Source: UBA6115 sp964629345 (GTDB lineage Bacteria; Bacillota; Clostridia; Christensenellales; Aristaeellaceae). Taken from it: DNA of 8,384 nucleotides. The notes under the pieces were generated by a model. The model was not told where the DNA came from. It made no database searches and saw nothing but the letters and a program-made list of their open reading frames with translations. Of the stretch, positions 1 to 5,326 are shown piece after piece. The stretch lies in the NCBI GenBank assembly GCA_964629345.1, contig CAZVSG010000093.1, positions 1 through 8,384 on the forward strand, written 5' to 3'. The translations under genes were made by a program, and so were the position numbers. Each line of letters begins with the position of its first letter. The stretch's first letter is position 1.

Positions 1-1149
1 GCCCTCCCGCACGGCGGCGATGGCCGGCTTGGCCAGGGGTTCCATCTTCATGAACCACTGCCGGCTGGCGAGCGGCTCCACCACGGTCCCGCAGCGGCAG
101 CAGCTGCCCACGCTGTGCGTGTAGTCCTCCGTCCTGACCAGAAGGCCCTGCGCTTGAAGCAGGGCGAGCACCTTTTTGCGGCATTCCACCGTGCTCAGAC
201 CCCTGAACTCCTCTCCGGCGTTCCCGTTCATCGTGCCGTCATCGCTGATCACGGGCAGGATCTGAAGGTCATGGCGCCTGGCGACCTCATAGTCGTTCGG
301 GTCGTGCGCCGGGGTCATCTTGACGGCGCCGGAGCCGAATGCCATGTCCACGTAGCTGTCCGCCACCACCGGGATCTCGCGCCCGGCAAGGGGCAGCAGC
401 ACTTTCTTCCCGACCAGGCTTTCGTACCGCGGATCCTCCGGGTTGACCGCCACGCCGGTGTCGCCCAGCATGGTCTCAGGCCTTGTGGTGGCGACAACGA
501 GGCCATCGCCGCCCTCTGCGCCGGGATACCTGATGTGCCAGAGATGGGCTTTCTGCTCCTGGTAATCCACCTCGATATCCGACAGGGCGGTCCTGCACAC
601 CGGACACCAGTTGATGATGCGCTCCCCGCGGTAGATCAGGTCCTTCTCATAGAGCCTGACAAACACCTCGGTGACGGCGCGGGAGCAGCCCGGGTCCATC
701 GTGAAGCGCTCCCTGCTCCAGTCGCAGCTCGCGCCAAGGCGCCTTAACTGCCGGGTGATCTGCCCGCCGTATTCCTTTTTCCAGGCCCAGGCGCGCTGCA
801 GGAAGGCCTCGCGGCCGATCCCTTCCTTGCTCAGGCCCTCGGAGCGCATCTGCTCGACGATCTTGACCTCCGTCGCGATGGAGGCGTGGTCGGTCCCGGG
901 GACCCACAGCGCGGCCTCCCCCCGCATCCGGTGGAAGCGGATAAGAACGTCCTGCATCGAAATATCCAGGGCATGGCCCATGTGGAGCTGTCCGGTGATA
1001 TTGGGCGGGGGCATCACGATGCAGTAGGGCTTTTTCCCCTCCGACCGCTCGGGGGCGAAGGCGCCGGAAGTCTCCCAACTTTCATAGATCCCTGCTTCCA
1101 TTGTCCGGGGCTGATAGGTTTTTTCCATCCCGATCGCCTTTTTTGACAT
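1..1149 (-). CDS. valS: Valyl-tRNA synthetase, N-terminal part (3' end outside window)
   Basis: Class I aminoacyl-tRNA synthetase that charges tRNA-Val with valine in the cytoplasm. The frame is open for 383 codons and runs off the left edge. The class I signature is PPPNITGQLHMGHA at residues 47-60 (HMGH in the HIGH position). The editing (CP1) domain is recognised by TTRPETMLGD at 221-230 and GSGAVKMTPAHDPNDYE at 272-288. Two cysteine knuckles, WCPVC (C182, C185) and CCRC (C350, C353), suggest the zinc-carrying form, unlike B. subtilis ValS as I recall it, which lacks them. The KMSKS loop and anticodon-binding domain lie outside. The ATG at 1149 is chosen because GGAGG (1155-1159) stands five bases before it; an in-frame ATG at 1128 has no such site. 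The gene follows a T-box leader with a valine specifier, which independently supports the identification. Confidence 0.97.
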   Translation of the reverse strand, partial: MSKKAIGMEKTYQPRTMEAGIYESWETSGAFAPERSEGKKPYCIVMPPPNITGQLHMGHALDISMQDVLIRFHRMRGEAALWVPGTDHASIATEVKIVEQMRSEGLSKEGIGREAFLQRAWAWKKEYGGQITRQLRRLGASCDWSRERFTMDPGCSRAVTEVFVRLYEKDLIYRGERIINWCPVCRTALSDIEVDYQEQKAHLWHIRYPGAEGGDGLVVATTRPETMLGDTGVAVNPEDPRYESLVGKKVLLPLAGREIPVVADSYVDMAFGSGAVKMTPAHDPNDYEVARRHDLQILPVISDDGTMNGNAGEEFRGLSTVECRKKVLALLQAQGLLVRTEDYTHSVGSCCRCGTVVEPLASRQWFMKMEPLAKPAIAAVREG

Positions 1150-1164
1150 CTTCCCCTCCAAAAT

Positions 1165-1199
1165 CAAAAAGCCGCCGCATCCTGAAGGACGGGCGACCC
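1165..1199 (-). terminator. T-box-controlled intrinsic terminator before valS
   Basis: On the minus strand GGGTCGCCCGTCC (1187-1199) pairs with GGATGCGGCGGC (1171-1182) around a TTCA loop, with one bulged C and a few G-U pairs, and is followed at once by five T (1166-1170). The 5' arm contains the CCCGTCC bases also needed for the T-box antiterminator, so the two structures exclude each other. That is the expected switch: the terminator forms when tRNA-Val is charged, the antiterminator when uncharged tRNA is bound. The T-run ends about five bases before the valS ribosome binding site. Confidence 0.88.
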
Positions 1200-1380
1200 G
1201 TGGTACCACCTTGCTTCGCGGCGCATGCGCCGCCTCTGTACGCTGTATCGGGCGCACCCGGCGAATCTCTTCACTGCCCTTAAAAGCGACCTTCCGCGCG
1301 GTCCCCCGGCGCTCTCCCAGCCACGGAGCGCTTCTCTGAAAGGGTATCCTGACGCGTACTCCTCTTCCTCATCGGGCGTG
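1165..1380 (-). ncRNA. T-box riboswitch (valine specifier GUC) in the valS leader
   Basis: Tandem-structured leader that senses uncharged tRNA-Val and controls transcription into valS. The conserved T-box core, AAGGTGGTACCACG on the minus strand, is at 1199-1212. Stem I closes with GCCC (1374-1377) against GGGC (1276-1279). It shows the AGTACGCG side of the specifier loop (1352-1359), an AGAGA bulge motif, and an apical stem GCGCTC/GAGCGC. On its 3' side the specifier is GUC, a valine codon, at 1288-1290, followed by G. A perfect 16-base palindrome GCGGCGCATGCGCCGC (1218-1233) forms Stem III with a CATG loop. The antiterminator pairs AAGG with CCTT and GGG with CCC; the competing terminator is listed separately. 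The specifier assignment is inferred from position and agrees with the downstream gene. Confidence 0.93.
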
Positions 1381-1401
1381 CCTCCGGAGAAAGGGCGATC
1401 C

Positions 1402-1596
1402 TCAGGCTTTCTTCTTGTCTTCCTGCATGACCAGCACCTGCGTGCCGTCATAGGTGCCGCAGTTTTTGCAGACGTGGTGCGCCAGCTTCATCTCCTTGCA
1501 TTTGGGGCAGGCGACGATGGCCGGCAGATCCAGCTTGTAGTGCGTCCTGCGTTTGCGGCCGCGGGCACGGGAGACTTTGTATTTTGGCAGTGCCAT
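1402..1596 (-). CDS. rpmF: 50S ribosomal protein L32
   Basis: Small basic protein of the large ribosomal subunit, 64 residues, the usual length. The N-terminus MALPKYKVSRARGRKRRTH is typical of L32. A four-cysteine zinc ribbon is intact: CPKC (C30, C33) and CKNC (C43, C46), so this is the zinc-dependent (C+) form. The ATG at 1596 is preceded by AGGAGG (1605-1610, spacing eight bases), which lies inside the end of the DUF177 gene; only three bases separate the two genes, so they are likely translationally coupled. DUF177-rpmF pairing is a well-known conserved arrangement. Downstream there is no terminator other than the one in the valS T-box. Confidence 0.97.
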   Translation of the reverse strand: MALPKYKVSRARGRKRRTHYKLDLPAIVACPKCKEMKLAHHVCKNCGTYDGTQVLVMQEDKKKA

Positions 1597-1599
1597 TTT

Positions 1600-2121
1600 C
1601 TACTCCTCCTGATCCTTGGTCAACAGCTGCTTCAGCGCCAGAAACGGGGACGCGTCTGCAGACGTTTCTTCATTGTTCCTGCCGGATGGATCCTGTTCAC
1701 CCTGAGCGATCCTGTCACAGCCGGTTTCGCACAGAAAGCGCATGGGCAGTTCCAGGAGCGTCAGGGTCAGCACCATTTGGTTCAGTTCGACGCTGTGCCC
1801 TTCATACGTCTGGGGCGCTTCCCAGGGATCCTGCCCGCTGTCTTCCCCGCGCTCCGCGCTGGTGAAGGTCTCCTGGAAGGGAACGTGCACCCGGTACTCC
1901 ACCGGGCTGAGACAGCGCGCGCAGGCGGCATGCGCCACGGCGCTGAGGCTCCCGGTGATGACCAGCGCATCCTCAGCCATCAGGAACGTCCCGGAGAGAA
2001 CGGCCGGGGCTGTGAACCGGACGGTTTCGCCCATGATGACCTGGTCGGGAATCCCTTCCCGGTGTTCAAAGGGGATCTCCGTTCCCGGACTGCGCAGCGC
2101 AGAAGAAATGTCCAGTTTCAT
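1600..2121 (-). CDS. DUF177 / YceD family protein, rpmF partner
   Basis: YceD-family protein of 173 residues, a family whose gene usually precedes rpmF and which is linked to large-subunit ribosome or 23S rRNA accumulation. The start is placed at the ATG at 2121 (MKLDIS...), because GGGAGGA (2128-2134) lies six bases before it. An in-frame ATG at 2139 has no ribosome binding site and would sit only a few bases after the predicted transcription start. Family features are CARCL with C67 and C70, followed by the hydrophobic beta segment, and LCETGC with C131 and C135 near the C-terminus. The second half of the C-terminal cysteine cluster found in many clostridial members (a further CxxCG and C-x-C) is absent here and replaced by polar residues. 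The last residues, FLALKQLL, match the family's usual ending. Transcribed from its own consensus promoter. Confidence 0.9.
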   Translation of the reverse strand: MKLDISSALRSPGTEIPFEHREGIPDQVIMGETVRFTAPAVLSGTFLMAEDALVITGSLSAVAHAACARCLSPVEYRVHVPFQETFTSAERGEDSGQDPWEAPQTYEGHSVELNQMVLTLTLLELPMRFLCETGCDRIAQGEQDPSGRNNEETSADASPFLALKQLLTKDQEE

Positions 2122-2153
2122 CGCGCTTCCTCCCGGCATGGTGAACAGATGGT

Positions 2154-2182
2154 ATTATACCGGCGCGCCGCGGGCTTGTCAA
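2154..2182 (-). promoter_or_regulatory. Consensus sigma-A promoter for DUF177-rpmF
   Basis: On the minus strand a perfect TTGACA -35 (2177-2182) and a perfect TATAAT -10 (2154-2159) are separated by exactly 17 bases. The spacer is extremely GC-rich (CCCGCGGCGCGCCGG). Transcription would begin near 2147, giving a leader of about 26 bases before the ATG at 2121. The -35 lies just after the jag stop codon (2199-2201). With no terminator upstream, this promoter adds to read-through from the rpmH promoter. Confidence 0.9.
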
Positions 2183-2198
2183 ACGAATTTTTGAACAA

Positions 2199-3191
2199 TC
2201 AGCCTTTGCTTCCGGAAACTTCGTTTCCATCCTTCTTGGAAGGGGTGATGATGACGTGCCGGTTGGGCTCCTCCCCCTCAGAGTGGGTCGAAATGCCCGG
2301 GCAGGCCTGCAGCGCGCTGTGGAAGATGCGGCGCTCGTAAGGGTTCATCGGCTCCATGCTGACGCTGCGGCCGGTCTTCTTCGCGCGGTTGGCCATCCGG
2401 TTGGCCAGGCGGATCAGCGCTTCCTCGCGTTTCTTCCGGTACCCTTCGCTGTCCAGCGTGACGCGGACATATTCCTCCCGTCCGCGGTTCACCTTCAGGC
2501 TGGTCAGGTACTGGAGCGCATCCAGCGTTTCGCCGCGGCGGCCGATCAGGATGCCCTGCGCGTCGCCGTCCATCTGAACCAGCACGTTCCCCTCTTCATC
2601 CAGTGAAACGGCGACGCTGACCTTGATCCCCATCAGGGCGGTGAGTTCCTGCAGGAAGACCTGCGCGATGCCCTCCGGCGTCTGCGGGTCGGCCTGTACG
2701 GCCGCTGCGGGCTCCCTCGGCGGCATCAAGGGTTCCGCTTTGGGCGTCAGAACGGCTTCCAAAGCCGCCTTCTCCCTGGGTTTGCGGGAGCGGGCCGGTT
2801 TCCTCTCACTCCCTTTTGCCGGCCCGGCGACCTCCGGCTCGCGCGGTTTTTCAGCCTGCGGCGGCGGGGAGGCGGGCTTTGCCTTTTGGAGCGGCGCCGG
2901 CTCCTTTGGGCTGCGCTCCTTCTGAACCTTGGCAGGTGACGGCGGCGCTGCGGGCTTTTCCTGGAAGTTCCTGAGCGAATCCTTGAACACGTCATGCGCG
3001 CCGCTGACCGTCTCTTCCTCAAGGCGGGTCAGCCTGACCCTCGCGGTCCGGCTTCCGAACAGGCCGAAAAGCCCTTTTGAGCCTTCCTCAAGGATCTCGA
3101 CGCTGACCTCTCCGATGGACAGGCCGCTGCTGGCGAGGCCGGATGATATGGCCTCCTCGACCGTGCGTCCGGTTGCTTCGAATTGTTTCAT
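2199..3191 (-). CDS. jag: Jag / KhpB-type RNA-binding protein (Jag-N, KH, R3H)
   Basis: Cytoplasmic RNA-binding protein of 330 residues, usually encoded next to yidC (spoIIIJ). Residues 1-55 form the Jag-N domain with the KGLFGLFG motif (39-46). Residues about 75-170 are a low-complexity linker rich in Pro, Ala, Lys and Glu, longer than in B. subtilis Jag. The KH domain at about 173-255 carries GRRG at 217-220, the RNA-binding GxxG loop. The C-terminal R3H domain at about 256-320 has R287-x3-H291 and a PNRHVIITP strand. The ATG overlaps the yidC stop by four bases (3188-3191), and AGGAGG lies upstream inside yidC, so the two are translationally coupled. Jag/KhpB proteins in Firmicutes act in cell division, cell-wall and small-RNA regulation; the exact role here cannot be read from the sequence. 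Confidence 0.95.
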   Translation of the reverse strand: MKQFEATGRTVEEAISSGLASSGLSIGEVSVEILEEGSKGLFGLFGSRTARVRLTRLEEETVSGAHDVFKDSLRNFQEKPAAPPSPAKVQKERSPKEPAPLQKAKPASPPPQAEKPREPEVAGPAKGSERKPARSRKPREKAALEAVLTPKAEPLMPPREPAAAVQADPQTPEGIAQVFLQELTALMGIKVSVAVSLDEEGNVLVQMDGDAQGILIGRRGETLDALQYLTSLKVNRGREEYVRVTLDSEGYRKKREEALIRLANRMANRAKKTGRSVSMEPMNPYERRIFHSALQACPGISTHSEGEEPNRHVIITPSKKDGNEVSGSKG

Positions 3192-4231
3192 TTTACACTA
3201 CCCTCCTGGAGCGCATGCTCAGCAGTCAGCTTGTCCTTGCGCTCAAAGTACAGGTTGATGAAATAACTCATCGCAGTGGCGATCAGGTTGCTGGTGACCC
3301 AGTAGAGCGCGAAGGCGGCGTTGCTGGTCAGGCAGATGTAGACGGAGAACAGGGGGAAGAAGTATTTCATGAAGTTGCCCATGCCCTTTTGCTGGCCTTC
3401 CATGCCGGGCTGCTGGCCGGCGGCCTGGGGGTTGACCTTGGTCATGAGCAGCTGGCTGGCGCCGGCCAGGAGGGGCAGGATGAGCAGTCCGTTGAACTGC
3501 GCGTACATCCTCAGCGTGGTGATGATCAGGTTGATGCTCTCGAATCCTTTCATCGGCCCGATCTGGGCGATGTAGGCGGGCATGCTGATCATCGCCTGGG
3601 TGATGCCGGGCAGCGCATCCTTGAGGGCCGCGGCGCTTGAGAAATCGAGCGTGCCCGCAAACCCCTGGACGTGCTGGGCGATGTTCTGGATGATCAGTTC
3701 CTGCTGTCCTCCTGAAAGGCCTGCCCAGATCCCCTGCCAGACGTCCTGCCCGATCATCTGGATCGAGTTGAGGTCCGGCGCCATGGGGGCGAACAGGGAA
3801 TCCGCCATCCAGATGTTCTTCACCCACAGCCAGCCCTCGAACTGAGGTACTTTCCCTTGCAGGAATTCAAACATCTGTTTTACGATCTCTTCATTGGCAA
3901 TGGCTCGCATCGCGTTGAACATCGCGAAAAGGATCGGCATCTGGATCAGCAGCGGCAGACAGCCGGAGAGCGGATTGTAGTGCTCCTTGCGCATCAGTTC
4001 GGACTGTTTTTGCTGAAGCTTCGCCTTGTCATTGGCGTACTTCTTCTGCAGGGCGTTGATCTGGGGCTGGATCTTCGCCATCCTGCGCATGCCCTTGCGG
4101 CTGGAGATGTCCAGCGGCATCAGCACGAAACGGATGAGCAGGGTGAACACCACGATGGACCAGCCGTGGTTCTGGATGATGCCATACAGCCATTGGATGA
4201 CACCGGTGAGGGCGTTGGTGATCGCTGACAC
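3188..4231 (-). CDS. yidC: YidC/Oxa1/SpoIIIJ family membrane protein insertase
   Basis: Inserts and folds membrane proteins, alone or with SecYEG. The protein has 347 residues. It begins directly with the first membrane segment (about 23-42) and lacks a lipoprotein signal. R34 in LLIRFVLMPL is the conserved groove arginine (R73 in B. subtilis SpoIIIJ). A basic cytoplasmic helical hairpin follows (45-85), then a second membrane helix with PLSGCLPLLIQMPILF (87-102). The last three helices lie at about 248-263, 289-303 and 305-327, including the ALYWVTSNL motif (308-316). Between helices 2 and 3 there are roughly 135 residues, about 110 more than in SpoIIIJ. The start codon is GTG at 4231; AAGGAGG lies 11 bases before it, inside the last codons of yidD, and the intergenic gap is five bases. 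Four-base overlap with jag downstream. Confidence 0.96.
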   Translation of the reverse strand: MSAITNALTGVIQWLYGIIQNHGWSIVVFTLLIRFVLMPLDISSRKGMRRMAKIQPQINALQKKYANDKAKLQQKQSELMRKEHYNPLSGCLPLLIQMPILFAMFNAMRAIANEEIVKQMFEFLQGKVPQFEGWLWVKNIWMADSLFAPMAPDLNSIQMIGQDVWQGIWAGLSGGQQELIIQNIAQHVQGFAGTLDFSSAAALKDALPGITQAMISMPAYIAQIGPMKGFESINLIITTLRMYAQFNGLLILPLLAGASQLLMTKVNPQAAGQQPGMEGQQKGMGNFMKYFFPLFSVYICLTSNAAFALYWVTSNLIATAMSYFINLYFERKDKLTAEHALQEGSVK

Positions 4232-4236
4232 TGAGT

Positions 4237-4476
4237 TTAGTCCCTCCTTATTACTGCATCGGGCAACTCCGGCACGGGATCATATCCACCCTTGCTGAAA
4301 GGATTGCACCGAAGGATTCGTTTCAAGGACATCCATCCGCCCCGCAGAGCGCCGAAGCGGGCGAGCGCGGTCAGGGCATACTGGGAACAGGTCGGCTGAT
4401 AGCGGCAGGATGCCGACAGGTGCGGACTGATGGCCTTCTGGTAAAAGCGGACCAGCCGTATGAGCAGCCTGTTCAC
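4237..4476 (-). CDS. yidD: Membrane protein insertion efficiency factor YidD
   Basis: Small (79-residue) inner-face membrane-associated protein thought to assist YidC-dependent insertion. Family motifs are all present: FYQKAISPHL (11-20), SCRYQPTCSQYAL (23-35), the RG-W-KRILRC segment and NPFSKGGYDPVP (58-69), with the three conserved cysteines C24, C30 and C57. An amphipathic N-terminal helix replaces a true membrane span. The start is GTG at 4476, overlapping the rnpA stop by four bases (GTGA, 4473-4476); its closest ribosome binding bases are AAGG within the rnpA end, so initiation is probably coupled to rnpA translation. Order rnpA-yidD-yidC is the standard one. Confidence 0.96.
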   Translation of the reverse strand: MNRLLIRLVRFYQKAISPHLSASCRYQPTCSQYALTALARFGALRGGWMSLKRILRCNPFSKGGYDPVPELPDAVIRRD

Positions 4477-4808
4477 CCTTCAGCCTTCATAAGGCCCAGG
4501 CGGATGGCATGCTGCCGCATCTGCATCCAGATGGCCTGATACTCCGCCTCTGCCGCCGCCTGATTCGCGGTGAATACGTAATAGCCGGGCTTGAGGCGGG
4601 GGATCAAAAGCCTGAAAGATTCGCGGATCCGGCGTTTCGTCCTGTTCCGAACCACCGCATTGCCCACCTGCCGGCTGACAGAGATGCCGCACTGCAGCCG
4701 TCTGGCCTGGACGTAATGCAGCCGCAGCAAAGGACCCGATACATGTCTGCCCTTTCGGTACACATAACGGAACTGGCCGTTCTTCCTGATCCGGTACTCC
4801 TGCTGCAT
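4473..4808 (-). CDS. rnpA: Ribonuclease P protein component
   Basis: Protein subunit of RNase P, which with the RNA subunit removes 5' leaders from pre-tRNAs. With ATG at 4808 it has 111 residues, the usual length. The signature basic helix is GNAVVRNRTKRRIRESFR (49-66) with the RNR motif at 54-56. The N-terminal segment EYRIRKNGQFRYVYRKGR is also typical. The start is not completely fixed: AGGAGG (4823-4828 area) is about 13 bases before the ATG at 4808, a long spacing, while an upstream in-frame TTG (4835) lies before that site and inside the attenuator T-run. An out-of-frame ATG at 4818 is closer to the site and could compete. The gene lies behind a terminator-like hairpin, so its expression depends on read-through from rpmH. 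Confidence 0.95.
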   Translation of the reverse strand: MQQEYRIRKNGQFRYVYRKGRHVSGPLLRLHYVQARRLQCGISVSRQVGNAVVRNRTKRRIRESFRLLIPRLKPGYYVFTANQAAAEAEYQAIWMQMRQHAIRLGLMKAEG

Positions 4809-4833
4809 CCTTGCCCATTCGCCTCCTGCAAGC

Positions 4834-4874
4834 AAAAACCGCCCTATGCGCTGCGCATGCCGTGCAACGGGCGG
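4834..4874 (-). terminator. Intrinsic terminator / attenuator between rpmH and rnpA
   Basis: On the minus strand CCGCCC (4869-4874) pairs with GGGCGG (4839-4844), followed directly by TTTTT (4834-4838). Inside the loop ATGCG-CAG-CGCAT (4846-4858) forms a second perfect hairpin. It lies 32 bases after the rpmH stop and just before the rnpA ribosome binding site. No -10/-35 pair is visible between it and rnpA, so it probably works as a partial terminator that makes L34 mRNA more abundant than the rest of the operon. An analogous attenuation between rpmH and rnpA is known in E. coli. Confidence 0.75.
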
Positions 4875-4906
4875 ATTTCAGCCTTGCAGAGCGGTCACGG
4901 CTTCTA

Positions 4907-5044
4907 TCAGGCGGACAGGACCTTGCGGCCTCTGCGCCTGCGCGCCGCCAGAACGCGGCGGCCGTTCTTGGTGGCCATGCGCTGACGGAATCCGTGCACC
5001 TTGCTGCGCTGCCGTTTCTTTGGCTGATAAGTACAGATGTTCAT
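4907..5044 (-). CDS. rpmH: 50S ribosomal protein L34
   Basis: Short arginine/lysine-rich protein of the large ribosomal subunit, 45 residues. It is recognised by TYQPKKRQRSKVHGFRQRM (5-23), the MATKNGR segment and the RRRRGRKVLSA C-terminus. The ATG at 5044 gives MNICTYQPKK, slightly unlike the common MK(R)TYQPKK start. The ribosome binding site AGAAGGAG (5057-5064) is 12 bases before this ATG but only two bases before an out-of-frame ATG at 5054, so neither spacing is ideal. It is the first gene of the leftward block and is driven by the promoter at 5117-5145. rpmH-rnpA-yidD-yidC-jag is the usual order near the bacterial origin. Confidence 0.95.
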   Translation of the reverse strand: MNICTYQPKKRQRSKVHGFRQRMATKNGRRVLAARRRRGRKVLSA

Positions 5045-5116
5045 GAGTTTTCATCGCTCCTTCTGTCCAATCGGCAATCCGCGCGGAAACGCAGGTGCTG
5101 CCTCGATAACCATCTC

Positions 5117-5145
5117 ACTATAATATGCGTCTTCCCCACTGTCAA
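5117..5145 (-). promoter_or_regulatory. Sigma-A promoter for rpmH and the leftward block
   Basis: Minus-strand TTGACA (5140-5145) and TATAGT (5117-5122) are separated by 17 bases. The -35 is perfect and the -10 differs from TATAAT at one position. Transcription should begin near 5110, giving a 5' leader of about 66 bases to the rpmH ATG. A perfect inverted repeat begins one base upstream of the -35 (5147-5160). Confidence 0.88.
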
Positions 5146-5146
5146 G

Positions 5147-5160
5147 CCCGCAGTTGCGGG
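5147..5160. repeat. 14-bp inverted repeat between the divergent promoters
   Basis: CCCGCA-GT-TGCGGG is a perfect dyad with 6-base arms. It touches the upstream edge of the rpmH -35 and ends 26 bases before the rpoB -35, so a protein bound here could affect both promoters. The two-base centre is too short for a stable RNA hairpin of full length, and it lies upstream of both transcription starts, which favours a DNA site if it has a role. No regulator is identifiable; it may also be chance in GC-rich DNA. Confidence 0.4.
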
Positions 5161-5186
5161 ACAGGCGGAGAAAATACGGATTCTGC

Positions 5187-5215
5187 TTGACACCTTGCGG
5201 AAAGAGTGCTATTGT
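5187..5215 (+). promoter_or_regulatory. Sigma-A promoter for rpoB
   Basis: Plus-strand TTGACA (5187-5192) and TATTGT (5210-5215) are separated by exactly 17 bases. The expected start is near 5222, leaving a leader of about 105 bases before the rpoB ATG. The -35 boxes of this promoter and the rpmH promoter are 41 bases apart, back to back. A dedicated promoter is notable because rpoB is usually transcribed together with rplJ-rplL. Confidence 0.85.
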
Positions 5216-5221
5216 TTATGA

Positions 5222-5326
5222 TCGCATCAGTATCGTCACTGTATGTAATGCCTGAGTTGTTTCCTCTAATAGGCACGGGTATAAGGCAGTGGCGGCTGGG
5301 CAGCAATGAAGGGGTGATTTGTAAAT
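5222..5326 (+). other. rpoB 5' leader
   Basis: Untranslated leader of about 105 bases. It contains TGCCT (5249-5253), which can pair with AGGCA at 5271-5275 or with a second AGGCA at 5284-5288, giving two alternative weak hairpins. It has no T-run and no recognisable riboswitch. Near the end AAGGGGTGAT (5309-5318) is the ribosome binding site, with about nine bases to the ATG. The whole 5045-5326 region contains no DnaA box-like cluster and no other gene that I can support. Confidence 0.6.

Noticed and set aside
1218..1233. 16-base perfect palindrome as a protein operator
   Set aside because: It sits exactly where Stem III of the T-box is expected and is better explained as an RNA hairpin.
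1164..1451. 95-codon minus-strand frame covering the T-box leader
   Set aside because: The bases are explained by the riboswitch structure, and the frame overlaps the rpmF end in another phase.
1225..2340. 371-codon plus-strand frame across the T-box, rpmF and DUF177
   Set aside because: It runs antisense through a structured RNA and two well-identified genes, and its protein has no recognisable domain.
5045..5326. Possible replication origin next to rpmH
   Set aside because: rpmH often borders oriC, but there is no dnaA gene here and I find no TTATCCACA-like boxes or AT-rich unwinding region in the gap.
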